From an uncultured Rhizobium sp. (lineage in GTDB: Bacteria; Pseudomonadota; Alphaproteobacteria; Rhizobiales; Rhizobiaceae): a stretch of DNA of 64,000 nt. Below, piece after piece: positions 1-8,809 of the stretch. A program made the position numbers and the translations under genes. Position 1 is the stretch's first letter. Each line of letters opens with the position of its first letter. The notes beneath the pieces were generated by a model that was not told the origin of the DNA, made no database searches, and saw only the letters and a list, made by a program, of their open reading frames with translations. The stretch spans positions 124,001 to 188,000 of the forward strand of contig CAMFIF010000001.1 of assembly GCA_945952415.1 (NCBI GenBank), given 5' to 3'.

Positions 1-2
1 CC

Positions 3-560
3 ACCCAATCTCCGGATCTGATCATTCTCGATCTCGGCCTGCCCGACATGGACGGCAAGGAGGTTATTACCCGCCTGCGCGGCTGGTCGACCATTCCGAT
101 CATCATCCTCTCGGCGCGAGACAGGGAAGCGGAAAAGATTGCGGCGCTTGATCTCGGGGCGGATGACTATGTCGAGAAGCCCTTCGGCATCGGCGAACTG
201 ACAGCACGTATTCGAACCGGGCTCAGGCACAGCATGAAAACGGATGCCATCGCGGACATCATTCAGTCTGACGGACTTCTGATCGACCTTGTCCATCGCA
301 CCGTCTCACGCGATGGAACCTCGATCCGTCTGACACCCAAGGAATATGACCTGCTGGTTCTTCTCGCCCGCCATGCGGGAAAGGTCATGACCCACCGTGC
401 CCTGCTGACATCGGTCTGGGGGCCGGCGCATGCCGAAGACCTGCAGTACCTCCGCGTCTTCATTGGTCAGCTGCGGTCAAAGGTGGAAAGGGACCCTGGC
501 ACTCCACGGCTTATCCTGACGGAACCAGGTGTGGGCTACAGATTCGCCGAAGGGAGCTAG
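3..560 (+). CDS. kdpE: KdpE-type response regulator (5' end outside window)
   Basis: Response regulator of the OmpR/PhoB family, truncated by the window start; about 185 residues are visible and roughly the first 45 are missing. The open frame runs upstream of the first visible ATG (48), so that ATG is internal. The phospho-acceptor Asp is in LDLGLPDMDG (visible residue 10) and the conserved Lys is in EKPFG (about residue 59). A winged-helix DNA-binding domain fills the C-terminal half and ends in the LTEPGVGYRF signature typical of KdpE. KdpE with the sensor KdpD controls the high-affinity K+ ATPase Kdp. The rest of a kdp operon would lie upstream, outside the window. The subfamily call rests on the tail signature and could be wrong. 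Confidence 0.8.
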   Translation, partial: TQSPDLIILDLGLPDMDGKEVITRLRGWSTIPIIILSARDREAEKIAALDLGADDYVEKPFGIGELTARIRTGLRHSMKTDAIADIIQSDGLLIDLVHRTVSRDGTSIRLTPKEYDLLVLLARHAGKVMTHRALLTSVWGPAHAEDLQYLRVFIGQLRSKVERDPGTPRLILTEPGVGYRFAEGS

Positions 561-1144
561 TTCAAGGTGGAAGTATAACTTGCATGATGCAGAGTTTTAA
601 TGGTGACCACTTTGGCCTTCAACTGTCTGAGAGAAAAAAGCGGATTATGGGCTTGCTAGTTGGATGGGCAGCTCACCGGTTGCTGTTATTGCAGTCTCAA
701 TCAAATGAATGAAGCCGATGTTAGAGCTTTTTCACCCGCGCGGGTGATGGCGCACCAATAGCAACTGAAGTCGATATTTTTCCGTATTTTGATTCCCGCA
801 AAATCGCCTCAGAATGCGTTTGTGGCGTTCAAGCCCTGATTATGCCCGCGGCGCACAAATCGCGCCTACAGCCAGTTTCGCAGGAAATGGGCATGGTGGA
901 GTTCTGTAGATACACAACGCAAAGTGCAGAGCGAGCCCAATCACTGTTGGTTCCAATAGAACCTCCATCCTTCACAGTTACCCGCTCATCGCAAGATCAT
1001 TATGTTTCATAATCTTTCCGCGAGCGCGACTACCAGCGTTACCGTGATGAAGTCATTGAGCGTGAGCGTGTTGCGTGGACAGTTTGGGCCAAAAACTACG
1101 CAGCCCATTGCGGACACCAAAAAACAAATCTTTTCAAGGAAGTA
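561..1144. other. Gene-poor stretch between kdpE and tRNA-Ser
   Basis: No convincing intact gene is seen in these 584 bases, and base composition is more AT-rich than the neighbours. A perfect 16-base palindrome (TCACCCGCGCGGGTGA) lies at 732-747. From 1013 to about 1140 one plus-strand frame reads like protein ([18 protein letters not shown]) but follows an in-frame TAA, has no start and runs on through the tRNA gene, so at best it is a gene remnant. The stretch lies on the 3' side of the tRNA, the usual side for integrated elements, but no attachment repeat was found. Confidence 0.5.
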
Positions 1145-1234
1145 TGGCGGACAGAGAGGGATTCGAACCCTCGATACGCTTTCACGTATACACGCGTTCC
1201 AGGCGTGCGCCTTCAACCACTCGGCCACCTGTCC
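1145..1234 (-). tRNA. tRNA-Ser (anticodon GGA)
   Basis: The minus strand folds into a 90-nt class II tRNA with a long variable arm and an encoded CCA end (1145-1147). The acceptor arm begins GGACAGG at 1234. The anticodon loop CTGGAAC gives anticodon GGA (reverse complement of 1198-1200), which reads the serine codon UCC. The T-loop GGTTCGAATCC motif is intact. A good promoter lies just upstream (1280-1308). Confidence 0.95.
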
Positions 1235-1279
1235 ATTCCGGCGTGGCGGTTCGAGCGAACCAACCTGCGGACGGGCGGG

Positions 1280-1308
1280 ATATATACAGAGGTTCTTCTC
1301 CCGATCAA
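1280..1308 (-). promoter_or_regulatory. Promoter of tRNA-Ser
   Basis: On the minus strand, TTGATC (1303-1308) is followed after 16-17 bases by TATATA/ATATAT (1280-1286), about 46 bases before the tRNA 5' end. This matches a sigma-70 type promoter. Confidence 0.55.
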
Positions 1309-1444
1309 CCGAAATCTGAACGAATTTTCGCCGGACATGACAAAACTGTGTATGGCGCGCGCGCTTGTAGGCGTGGCGCGGCTGCCCTATCTTTGGCTCA
1401 TCATCTGCGGTTAAGGACCTCTTTCGGTCGGAGGAAGACGGAAC

Positions 1445-1762
1445 ATGCGTTTCCTGTTGCGTTTCGTCAGTTTTCTGCTGCTCGTCGGCGCGGTCTTCGG
1501 CGCGACGATCGACACCATTACCTCCGTTGCCGATTCTGCGGTGGTTCTGACCCCGATCGGCACCGTCTGGACCCTCTTCGATCCGGCAAGCCTGACCGGG
1601 GCCGAAGCCCGCCTTGCGGCGAGCGGCCTGCCCGCGAGCGCGGGCGAAGGGTTCCGCTGGCTGCTGGCCCAGCCGGCCTTTGCCGTGGCGCTCGCGCTGT
1701 CGCTGCTCTTCTGGATCGCCGGCTATCGCCGGCCGCCTGCTGCCGGTCGCTTTGCCGCCTGA
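1445..1762 (+). CDS. Small inner-membrane protein of unknown function
   Basis: A 105-residue protein not recognised as a named family. It has a hydrophobic N-terminal segment (residues about 2-22, signal anchor or signal peptide) and a second hydrophobic segment near residues 78-97, followed by a short basic tail rich in Arg and Pro. The start at 1445 is supported by GGAGGAAG about 7 bases upstream. It precedes msrA by 37 bases on the same strand and could be co-transcribed with it. Coding is supported by GC-rich third positions and a clear ribosome binding site; the function is unknown. Confidence 0.7.
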   Translation: MRFLLRFVSFLLLVGAVFGATIDTITSVADSAVVLTPIGTVWTLFDPASLTGAEARLAASGLPASAGEGFRWLLAQPAFAVALALSLLFWIAGYRRPPAAGRFAA

Positions 1763-1799
1763 ATGCCCCAACCTTCACGAACCCCAGGGAGGCTTCGTC

Positions 1800-2450
1800 A
1801 TGTTCGCGCTTGACATGTTTACCAAGAAAACCGTGATGCCTACGCCGGAAACCGCCCTTCCGGGACGGCCGGATCCCATTCCCACCGCCGAACATCATTT
1901 CGTCAATGGCCGCCCGCTCAAGGGGCCCTATCCCGATGGCGTCGAAACCATCTATCTCGGCATGGGCTGCTTCTGGGGGGCCGAGCGGCTTTTCTGGAAG
2001 CTGCCGGGCGTATGGGTCACTTCGGTCGGCTATATGGGTGGCCTTACTCCGAACCCCACCTATCATGAAACCACGACCGGCCTCACGGGCCATGCAGAAG
2101 TGGTGAAGGTGGTCTTCGATCCCGCGGTGATCTCGCTCGACCGGCTGCTCGCCACCTTCTTCGAGGAGCATGATCCGACCCAGGGCATGCGCCAGGGCAA
2201 CGATATCGGCACCACCTATCGCTCGACGATCTACACCACCACCGTCGACCAGCTTGACCGGGCAAAGGCGCTGCGCGACCGTTTCCAGAATGCCCTTTCC
2301 GATAGCGGCGTCACCCGCCCGGTCACCACCGAGATCGCGCCGGCCGGCCCCTATTTCTACGCAGAAGACTATCACCAGCAGTATCTGGCGAAGAATCCGG
2401 GCGGCTATTGCGGCCTGAAGGGCACGGGCGTTTCCTGCCCCGCAGGCTGA
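1800..2450 (+). CDS. msrA: Peptide methionine-S-sulfoxide reductase MsrA
   Basis: Repairs oxidised proteins by reducing the S epimer of methionine sulfoxide, with thioredoxin as the usual reductant. The 216-residue product carries the GCFWGAE active-site motif with catalytic Cys57, and C-terminal Cys204 and Cys213 as probable resolving cysteines. The open frame extends upstream to 1614, but the ATG at 1800 follows AGGGAGG at good spacing and fits the family length, so it is taken as the start. No signal peptide is seen, so a cytoplasmic location is likely. A strong intrinsic terminator follows. Confidence 0.95.
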   Translation: MFALDMFTKKTVMPTPETALPGRPDPIPTAEHHFVNGRPLKGPYPDGVETIYLGMGCFWGAERLFWKLPGVWVTSVGYMGGLTPNPTYHETTTGLTGHAEVVKVVFDPAVISLDRLLATFFEEHDPTQGMRQGNDIGTTYRSTIYTTTVDQLDRAKALRDRFQNALSDSGVTRPVTTEIAPAGPYFYAEDYHQQYLAKNPGGYCGLKGTGVSCPAG

Positions 2451-2479
2451 ATATCACCCCTTTCTTAATCAGTGGAAAC

Positions 2480-2516
2480 ATCGCTCCCGCTTTTGCAAGA
2501 CCGGGAGCGATTTTTA
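2480..2516 (+). terminator. Rho-independent terminator after msrA
   Basis: A 10-bp perfect stem (ATCGCTCCCG with CGGGAGCGAT, 2480-2489 and 2502-2511) is followed by a run of T (2511-2515). It closes the msrA transcript. Confidence 0.9.
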
Positions 2517-2597
2517 TGTTTTTACAAGGGCTTGATCCGGGTGTTGCACCGGCCTCCGGCTTCTTTACCAAGTGAAAAATTTCTGATGAATTTTTTC

Positions 2598-2690
2598 CGG
2601 AGCCGTGCAAGGATGGCTGAAGCCAGGCTTTGGAAAAGGGGCCGGCTCAACCGCAGACATGTCCCGCAAGGGGCTTGCGGGAGGACCCAA
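2598..2690 (+). promoter_or_regulatory. Structured leader before the nucleoside-binding protein gene
   Basis: The 5' region of the BMP gene can form several helices. GAGCCG (2600-2605) pairs with CGGCTC (2643-2648) and encloses a small hairpin TGGC-TGAA-GCCA (2614-2625). A separate perfect 9-bp hairpin TCCCGCAAG/CTTGCGGGA with a 3-base loop lies at 2662-2682, 37 bases before the start codon. It does not match a riboswitch class I recognise. It could be an mRNA stabiliser, a protein-binding site or an unrecognised regulatory RNA. Confidence 0.35.
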
Positions 2691-2719
2691 CAAGATCATT
2701 AGAAGAATAGGGCTGCACA

Positions 2720-3712
2720 ATGAAGAAAACCCTTCTCAGTCTCCTCGCCATGGCGGCCATGTCCGCCACCGCGCTGGCGGCAGACATCAAGCCGGCACTC
2801 GTTTACGGCACCGGCGGCAAGTTCGACAAGTCGTTCAACGAGGCAGCTTTCAACGGCGCGGAGAAGTTCAAGACCGAAACCGGCATCGAATTCCGCGACT
2901 TCGAGCCGACCGGCGATACCCAGGGCGAGCAGGCCATCCGCAACTTTGCCTCCAAGGGCTATAACCCCGTCGTCGCCGTGTCCTTCGCCTGGACCTCGGC
3001 CATCGAAAAGGTTGCCGCCGAATTCCCCGATACCAAGTTCGTTCTGGTCGACTCCGTCGTCGACAAGCCGAATGTCCGCTCGGTTGTCTATAACGAGCAT
3101 GAAGGGTCCTACCTCGTTGGCGTTCTCGCCGGCATGGCCTCCAAGACCGGCAAGGTCGGCTTCATCGGCGGCATGGATATTCCGCTGATCCGCAAGTTCG
3201 AATGCGGCTACGAGCAGGGCGCCCGCGCTGCCAACCCGAAGATCGAAGTATTCCAGAACATGACCGGCACCACGGGTGCGGCCTGGAACGACCCGGTTCG
3301 CGGTGGCGAGCTCACCAAGAACCAGATCGACCAGGGCGCGGATGTGGTCTATGCGGCAGCCGGCGCAACCGGCCTCGGTGTGCTGCAGACCGCCGCCGAC
3401 AATGGCAAGCTGTCGATCGGCGTGGACTCCAACCAGAACTACCTGCATCCAGGTTCGGTGCTGACCTCCATGGTCAAGCGCGTCGACCTGGCCGTCTACA
3501 ACGCCTTCTCTGATGCCAAGAACGACAAGTTCACCGCTGGCGTGCAGGCGCTGGGCGTGAAGGAAGATGGCGTGGGCTGGGCGCTCGACGACAACAACAA
3601 GTCGCTGATCACCCCGGAAATGCAGGCTGCCGTTGACAAGGCCAAGGCCGATATCATTGCCGGCACGGTCAAGGTTCATGACTATATGAGCGACAATTCC
3701 TGCCCGAAGTGA
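2720..3712 (+). CDS. BMP-family nucleoside ABC transporter, substrate-binding protein
   Basis: Periplasmic binding protein of the basic membrane protein (BmpA/PnrA/Med) family, 330 residues, which in characterised members binds purine or pyrimidine nucleosides. A signal peptide covers residues 1-20, ending in ATALA. The mature protein begins with the family pattern of a Tyr-Gly-Thr-Gly-Gly strand followed by KFDKSFN. The ATPase and two permeases follow at 3999-7607, then cytidine deaminase and nucleoside phosphorylases, which supports nucleosides as substrate. A strong terminator separates it from the ATPase gene, which would give an excess of binding protein over membrane components. Exact nucleoside preference cannot be told. 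Confidence 0.9.
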   Translation: MKKTLLSLLAMAAMSATALAADIKPALVYGTGGKFDKSFNEAAFNGAEKFKTETGIEFRDFEPTGDTQGEQAIRNFASKGYNPVVAVSFAWTSAIEKVAAEFPDTKFVLVDSVVDKPNVRSVVYNEHEGSYLVGVLAGMASKTGKVGFIGGMDIPLIRKFECGYEQGARAANPKIEVFQNMTGTTGAAWNDPVRGGELTKNQIDQGADVVYAAAGATGLGVLQTAADNGKLSIGVDSNQNYLHPGSVLTSMVKRVDLAVYNAFSDAKNDKFTAGVQALGVKEDGVGWALDDNNKSLITPEMQAAVDKAKADIIAGTVKVHDYMSDNSCPK

Positions 3713-3727
3713 TCGGATGACATCGCG

Positions 3728-3764
3728 GCGGACGCGAGGGGGAGAGCCCTCGCGTCCGCTTTTT
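3728..3764 (+). terminator. Terminator between binding protein and ATPase genes
   Basis: A perfect 13-bp GC-rich stem (3728-3740 with 3747-3759, 6-base loop) is followed by TTTTT. It probably stops most transcripts after the binding-protein gene, with read-through or a second promoter in 3765-3998 serving the downstream genes. Confidence 0.9.
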
Positions 3765-3998
3765 CAATAAGAACTTGGGGAAAGAGATCGTCGAAGCCGG
3801 CACACCGGCACGCGATCCAGGGGCCAGCCCATCCATTCGCGGATAGCAGGTGCGCTACACGGTTGCGCCGCCGCCGTCGCCTTCCGGTCGAAGCGGCCGG
3901 GGCAGGGGTGTTTCCGTCAGGCCTGAAAGGCGCTGCGCTCCGAAGGTTTCGTCCGGCTGCCGCCGGCGGCGCTCGATCCCCTCACGCGGAGCCGCATC

Positions 3999-5510
3999 GT
4001 GACGGATCAACCAGCCATCGAGCTTATCGGCATCGACAAGAAATTCGGCGCCGTTCATGCCAACAAGAACATCAACCTCACCGTGGCCAAGGGCTCCATC
4101 CACGGCATCATCGGCGAAAACGGGGCGGGCAAGTCCACCCTGATGTCGATCCTCTACGGTTTCTACCAGGCCGACAGCGGCGAAATCCGCATCAATGGCA
4201 AGCCGGTGAACATCAAGGACAGCCAGACGGCCATTTCCGCCGGCATCGGCATGGTGCACCAGCACTTCATGCTGGTGGAAAACTTCACCGTTCTCGAAAA
4301 CATCATGCTGGGCGCGGAAGGCGGCGCATTGCTGGCCAAGGGCGTGGCCTCGGCCCGCAGCGAACTGAAGCGGCTCGAGACCGATTACGGCCTGGAAGTG
4401 GATCCCGATGCCGTCATCGAGGAACTCGCCGTCGGCCTGCAGCAGCGGGTGGAAATTCTCAAGGCCATGTATCGCGGCGCCGAGATCCTCATTCTCGACG
4501 AGCCGACCGGCGTTCTCACCCCGTCCGAGGCGGATCACCTCTTCAAGATTCTGGGCGTGCTGCGCGATCAGGGCAAGACCGTCATCCTCATCACCCACAA
4601 GCTGCGCGAAATCATGGCGATCACCGATACGGTCTCCGTCATGCGCCGCGGCGAAATGGTGGCGACGCGCAAGACCAAGGAAACCTCCGTGGAGGAACTG
4701 GCCGAACTGATGGTCGGCCGCCGGGTTCTCCTGCGCGTGGAAAAGGGCGAAGCAAAGCCGGGCGCCGTGGTGCTCTCTGTGCGCAACCTCACCGTCAAGG
4801 ACAATCGCGGTGTCACCATGGTCGACAACGTGTCTTTCGATGTCCGCGCGGGCGAGATCGTCGGCATTGCGGGTGTGGCCGGCAATGGCCAGTCGGAGCT
4901 TCTGGAAGCGCTCTCGGGCATCCGCCCGCCCTCGTCGGGCGAAATCCTGATCGACGGCCAGCCGATCGGCCGGGCAAGCCCGGCGCGGCTGCGCGAACTG
5001 GGCCTCGCCCATATTCCCGAAGACCGCCATCACATGGGCCTCGTCCTGAAGTTCGAGGAATATGAGAATGCCGCGCTCGGCTATCACCGCGATCCGAAAT
5101 ATGGCCGCGGCTTCATGCTGGATCTTGAGGCGATGCGGAAGGATGCGGTCGAAAAGATCGAGAAATACGATATCCGTCCGCCCAATCCGCGACTCAAGAC
5201 CGCCAATTTCTCGGGCGGCAACCAGCAAAAGATCGTGGTCGCCCGCGAGATCGAGCGCGATCCGCGCATCCTGCTGATCGGCCAGCCCACTCGCGGCGTC
5301 GATATCGGCGCCATCGAATTCATTCACCGCCGGATCATCGACATGCGGGACCAGGGCAAGGCCCTCCTGCTGGTCTCGGTGGAGCTCGATGAGATCCGCG
5401 CCCTTTCCGACCGAATCCTCGTCATGTTTGCCGGCCATATCGTCGGCGAGAAGACGGCCGAGGCCGGTGAACAGACACTCGGCCTGATGATGGCCGGCAT
5501 TGCCGCATGA
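3999..5510 (+). CDS. Nucleoside ABC transporter, double ATP-binding protein
   Basis: Cytoplasmic ATPase with two fused nucleotide-binding domains (503 residues), as in the sugar/nucleoside importer group (NupO/YufO, RbsA-like). Domain 1 has Walker [10 protein letters not shown] near residues 39-47, a signature-like [11 protein letters not shown] near 144 and Walker B LILDEPTG near 164. Domain 2 has a degenerate Walker A (GVAGNGQSE, about 291), signature SGGNQQK (about 405) and [11 protein letters not shown] (about 425). A degenerate second site is normal for the family. The start is GTG at 3999 with GCGGAG 7 bases upstream; no ATG fits. It powers uptake through the two permeases encoded next. 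Confidence 0.93.
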   Translation: MTDQPAIELIGIDKKFGAVHANKNINLTVAKGSIHGIIGENGAGKSTLMSILYGFYQADSGEIRINGKPVNIKDSQTAISAGIGMVHQHFMLVENFTVLENIMLGAEGGALLAKGVASARSELKRLETDYGLEVDPDAVIEELAVGLQQRVEILKAMYRGAEILILDEPTGVLTPSEADHLFKILGVLRDQGKTVILITHKLREIMAITDTVSVMRRGEMVATRKTKETSVEELAELMVGRRVLLRVEKGEAKPGAVVLSVRNLTVKDNRGVTMVDNVSFDVRAGEIVGIAGVAGNGQSELLEALSGIRPPSSGEILIDGQPIGRASPARLRELGLAHIPEDRHHMGLVLKFEEYENAALGYHRDPKYGRGFMLDLEAMRKDAVEKIEKYDIRPPNPRLKTANFSGGNQQKIVVAREIERDPRILLIGQPTRGVDIGAIEFIHRRIIDMRDQGKALLLVSVELDEIRALSDRILVMFAGHIVGEKTAEAGEQTLGLMMAGIAA

Positions 5511-5520
5511 CGAGGCCCTG

Positions 5521-6624
5521 ATGAGCACTGCATCCGTTCCGCTTCCCAACTGGATCACCTATGGCCTCATGCCATTCCTCAATCTGGTTGTGGCCTTCTT
5601 CATCTCCGGCCTCGTGGTCTGGCTGATAGGGGAAAATCCCTTCGAGGCGCTGAAACTGCTGCTGATCGGCGCGCTCGGCCGCGGCGAAGGCATCGGTTTC
5701 ACGCTGTTCTATGCCACCAACTTCATCTTCACCGGCCTTTCGGTGGCGGTGGCCATCCATGCCGGCCTCTTCAACATCGGCTCCGAAGGCCAGGCCTATC
5801 TGGGCGGACTCGGGGCGGCGCTTGTGGCGCTGGCACTGGATCATTACCTGCCCTGGTACCTCACCATGCCCTGCGCGGTGCTGGGCGCCGCCGCCTTCGG
5901 CGCCGCCTGGGCCTTCATTCCCGCCTGGCTGCAGGCCAGGCGCGGCAGCCACATCGTCATCACCACCATCATGTTCAACTTCATCGGCGCGGCACTGATG
6001 GTCTATCTGCTGGTCAACGTGCTGATCGTGCCCGGCAAGATGGCGCCGGAAACCCGCACCTTCCTGGAAGGTGGGCAGCTGCCGAAGCTCGACTGGCTTC
6101 TTGCCCTCTTCGGGCTGAAGCTCGGAGCCGCGCCCTTCAATTTCTCCTTCATCGTCGCGCTCGTCATGTGCGTCGCGGTCTGGTTCCTCATCTGGCGCAC
6201 CAAGTTCGGCTATGAAATGCGCACGCTCGGAATCAGCCCCTCGGCGGCCAGCTATGCCGGCATTCCCTATGCCCGCACCGTCATCATCACCATGCTGATT
6301 TCGGGCGGGCTCGCGGGCATGATGGCGCTGAACCCCGTCATGGGCGCCTCCGCGCGCCTGCAGGTGGAATTCGTCGGCGGCGCGGGCTTCGTCGGCATCG
6401 CCGTGTCCCTCATGGGACGCAACCATCCGCTCGGCATCGTGCTTGCGGCCCTGCTCTTCGGCATTCTCTACCAGGGGGGCGGTGAGCTCTCCTTCGACAT
6501 GCCCAACATCACGCGCGACATGATCGTCGTCATCCAGGGTCTAGTGATCCTCTTTGCCGGCGCGCTCGAATATATGTTCAGGCCCGCGCTGGTACGGCTC
6601 TACCAGTCCTTTGTGAAGGCCTGA
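5521..6624 (+). CDS. Nucleoside ABC transporter permease 1
   Basis: Integral membrane permease of the BPD_transp_2 (LivH/RbsC-like) family, 367 residues with about ten hydrophobic segments and the family loop with GSEGQAYLGG near residues 88-97. The ATG at 5521 has GAGG 6 bases upstream and lies 10 bases after the ATPase stop; an in-frame TTG at 5500 is rejected because it would overlap the ATPase gene without a better binding site. It forms the membrane channel as a heterodimer with the next gene product. Confidence 0.92.
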   Translation: MSTASVPLPNWITYGLMPFLNLVVAFFISGLVVWLIGENPFEALKLLLIGALGRGEGIGFTLFYATNFIFTGLSVAVAIHAGLFNIGSEGQAYLGGLGAALVALALDHYLPWYLTMPCAVLGAAAFGAAWAFIPAWLQARRGSHIVITTIMFNFIGAALMVYLLVNVLIVPGKMAPETRTFLEGGQLPKLDWLLALFGLKLGAAPFNFSFIVALVMCVAVWFLIWRTKFGYEMRTLGISPSAASYAGIPYARTVIITMLISGGLAGMMALNPVMGASARLQVEFVGGAGFVGIAVSLMGRNHPLGIVLAALLFGILYQGGGELSFDMPNITRDMIVVIQGLVILFAGALEYMFRPALVRLYQSFVKA

Positions 6625-6635
6625 GGAGATCAGAC

Positions 6636-7607
6636 ATGGATTACATCGATATCTTCATTTCCATCCTGGGCTCCACCATCCGTCTGTCGATCCCGCTGAT
6701 CTTCACGGCGCTTGCCGGCCTGTTCTCGGAACGCTCAGGCGTTTTCGACATCGGGCTCGAGGGCAAGATGCTCTCCTCCGCCTTTGCCGCGGCTTGCGTC
6801 GCCTATATCACCGGCAATGCCTGGCTTGGCCTGCTTGCCGGCATCGCCATTTCCGTGGCGCTGTCGCTGGTCCATGGCTTTGCCTCGATCACCAATCGCG
6901 GCAACCAGATCGTCTCCGGCGTTGCGATCAATTTCGTCGCGGCCGGCCTCACCATCGTGCTCGGCCAGGCCTGGTTCGGGCAGGGCGGCCGCACCCCGCA
7001 GCTCACCGCATCCGGCCGCTTCGGCGAAATCAAGTTCCCCTATGCGGCGGAACTGCGCGACAGCGGCTATCTTGGCAAGTTCTATGCGGATGTGATTTCC
7101 GGCCACAACATCCTCACCTACATGGCCTTTGCCGCCGTGCCGATTTCCTGGTGGATCCTCTACCGCACCCGGTTCGGGCTCAGGCTGCGGGCCGTGGGTG
7201 AAAATCCGGGCGCGGTGGATACGGCGGGCATTTCCGTCACCTGGCTGCGCTACCGCGCCGTCATCTGCGCCGGCATTCTCTGCGGTTTCTCCGGCACCTA
7301 TCTCGCCATTGCCCAGTCGGCGGCCTTCATCAAGGATATGTCGGCCGGCAAGGGCTATATCGCGCTCGCCGCCCTCATCTTCGCCAAGTGGAAGCCCGTG
7401 CCGGTCATGTTCGCCTGCCTTCTCTTCGGCTTCCTCGATGCCTTTGCTAATTTCATGCAGGGCAAGTCGGTGCCGGGAATCGGCGAAGTGCCGGTACAGA
7501 TTTTCCAGGCGCTGCCCTATGTCCTCACCTGTATCCTGCTTGCAGGCTTCATCGGTGTCGCCCATCCGCCGAAAGCCGGCGGCGTGCCCTATACGAAGGA
7601 GCGTTGA
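6636..7607 (+). CDS. Nucleoside ABC transporter permease 2
   Basis: Second BPD_transp_2-family permease, 323 residues, with multiple membrane segments and the conserved FDIGLEGKML loop near residues 37-46 that contacts the ATPase in this group. It starts 11 bases after permease 1 with AGGAGATC as ribosome binding site. Paired divergent permeases are the normal arrangement in BMP-type nucleoside importers (for example NupP and NupQ of Bacillus). Cytidine deaminase follows after 3 bases, which suggests one transcript for uptake and catabolism. Confidence 0.92.
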   Translation: MDYIDIFISILGSTIRLSIPLIFTALAGLFSERSGVFDIGLEGKMLSSAFAAACVAYITGNAWLGLLAGIAISVALSLVHGFASITNRGNQIVSGVAINFVAAGLTIVLGQAWFGQGGRTPQLTASGRFGEIKFPYAAELRDSGYLGKFYADVISGHNILTYMAFAAVPISWWILYRTRFGLRLRAVGENPGAVDTAGISVTWLRYRAVICAGILCGFSGTYLAIAQSAAFIKDMSAGKGYIALAALIFAKWKPVPVMFACLLFGFLDAFANFMQGKSVPGIGEVPVQIFQALPYVLTCILLAGFIGVAHPPKAGGVPYTKER

Positions 7608-7610
7608 TCC

Positions 7611-8003
7611 ATGTCCCACGACCTTTTCGAGGCTGCGAAGGCCGCCATGGCCTTCGCCCATGCGCCCTATTCGAAATTCCCCGTCGGGGCCGCAATCCGC
7701 GCCGATGATGGCAAGATCTATACAGGCGCCAATATCGAGAACCTTTCCTTCCCGCAGGGCTGGTGCGCCGAACCGACGGCCATCGGCTGCATGATCATGG
7801 GTGGCGGCAAGCGTATCGTCGAAATGGCGGTGATTGCGGAAAAGCTGCCGCTCTGCCCGCCCTGCGGCGGCTGCCGCCAGAAGATCGCGGAATTTGCCGA
7901 CAAATCGACGCCGATCTATCTTTGCGACGAGGTGGGCGTGAAGAAAACCCTGACCCTGGAACAGATGCTGCCCGGCAGCTTTGAAACGGATCTGCTCGGA
8001 TGA
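7611..8003 (+). CDS. cdd: Cytidine deaminase
   Basis: Hydrolytically converts cytidine and deoxycytidine to uridine and deoxyuridine in the cytoplasm. The 130-residue product is of the small homotetrameric type. Zn ligands are Cys52 in WCAEPT and Cys85 and Cys88 in PCGGCRQ; Glu54 is the catalytic proton shuttle. The N-terminal substrate motif YSKFPVGAA is intact. It begins 3 bases after the permease gene and its TGA overlaps the next ATG (ATGA at 8000-8003), which points to translational coupling with the nucleoside phosphorylase. Confidence 0.95.
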   Translation: MSHDLFEAAKAAMAFAHAPYSKFPVGAAIRADDGKIYTGANIENLSFPQGWCAEPTAIGCMIMGGGKRIVEMAVIAEKLPLCPPCGGCRQKIAEFADKSTPIYLCDEVGVKKTLTLEQMLPGSFETDLLG

Positions 8004-8809
8004 AGGCCATTCTCGACAGTCTGAAGGCCCGCCTCGGCGGCCTCGCCCCGCGCCATGCGGTGATCCTCGGCTCCGGCCTCGGTTCGCTGGTGGAGGCGCT
8101 CAACGATCCGGTACGCATTCCCTATCGTGATCTCCCGGGCTTTCCGCAAAGCGCCGTCTCCGGCCACGCGGGGGAATTTGTCGGTGGCACGCTCTCGGGC
8201 GTCCCGGTCCTGATGATGTCCGGCCGCATCCATTATTACGAAAAGGGCAATGCGGCGGCCATGCGGCTCCCGCTGGAAGTGCTGAAGGCGCTCGGCATCG
8301 AGGTTCTCATCCTCACCAATGCCGCCGGCTCCGTTCGGGACGACATGCCCCCCGGCTCGGTCATGCAGATCACCGACCACATCAATTTCTCCGGCGAGAA
8401 CCCGCTGATCGGCGAGGAAAGCGATGCCCGCTTCACCGGCATGACCAATGCCTATGATCCCGATCTAGCCGTTGCCATGCGCTCGGCTGCAGAACGCACA
8501 GGCACACCCCTTCACCAGGGCGTCTACATGTGGTTTTCGGGCCCGAGCTTCGAAACGCCGGCGGAAATCCGCATGTCGCGCATACTGGGCGCGGATGCGG
8601 TCGGCATGTCCACCGTGCCGGAAGTCATCATCGCCCGGTTCCTGGGTCTGAAGGTTGCGGCCGCCTCTGTCGTCACCAATTTCGGCGCGGGCATGACCGG
8701 CAATGAAATCACCCATGCGGAAACCAAGGAAATGGCCCCCATCGGGGGCAAGCGGCTGGCCACGATCCTCAAGGACATGCTTGCCAGCGAAGGACAGCGA
8801 CATGGATAA
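8000..8809 (+). CDS. punA: Purine-nucleoside phosphorylase (trimeric class)
   Basis: Phosphorolyses purine (deoxy)nucleosides to the base and (deoxy)ribose-1-phosphate. At 269 residues with GSGLG (24-28), GRIHYYE (77-83), TNAAGS (about 113-118) and SGPSFETPAE, it belongs to the trimeric PNP family 2, not the hexameric E. coli DeoD family, although rhizobial annotations often call it deoD. It overlaps cdd by 4 bases and deoC by 8 bases, so it is part of one operon. Preference for guanosine/inosine is typical of this class but cannot be read from the sequence. Confidence 0.92.
   Translation: MKAILDSLKARLGGLAPRHAVILGSGLGSLVEALNDPVRIPYRDLPGFPQSAVSGHAGEFVGGTLSGVPVLMMSGRIHYYEKGNAAAMRLPLEVLKALGIEVLILTNAAGSVRDDMPPGSVMQITDHINFSGENPLIGEESDARFTGMTNAYDPDLAVAMRSAAERTGTPLHQGVYMWFSGPSFETPAEIRMSRILGADAVGMSTVPEVIIARFLGLKVAAASVVTNFGAGMTGNEITHAETKEMAPIGGKRLATILKDMLASEGQRHG

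Noticed and set aside
1002..1771. Frames on both strands crossing tRNA-Ser
   Set aside because: They read through a structural RNA gene and encode no recognisable protein.
5500..5521. TTG start for permease 1 inside the ATPase gene
   Set aside because: The ATG at 5521 has a better placed GAGG site and avoids a 7-codon extension without family support.
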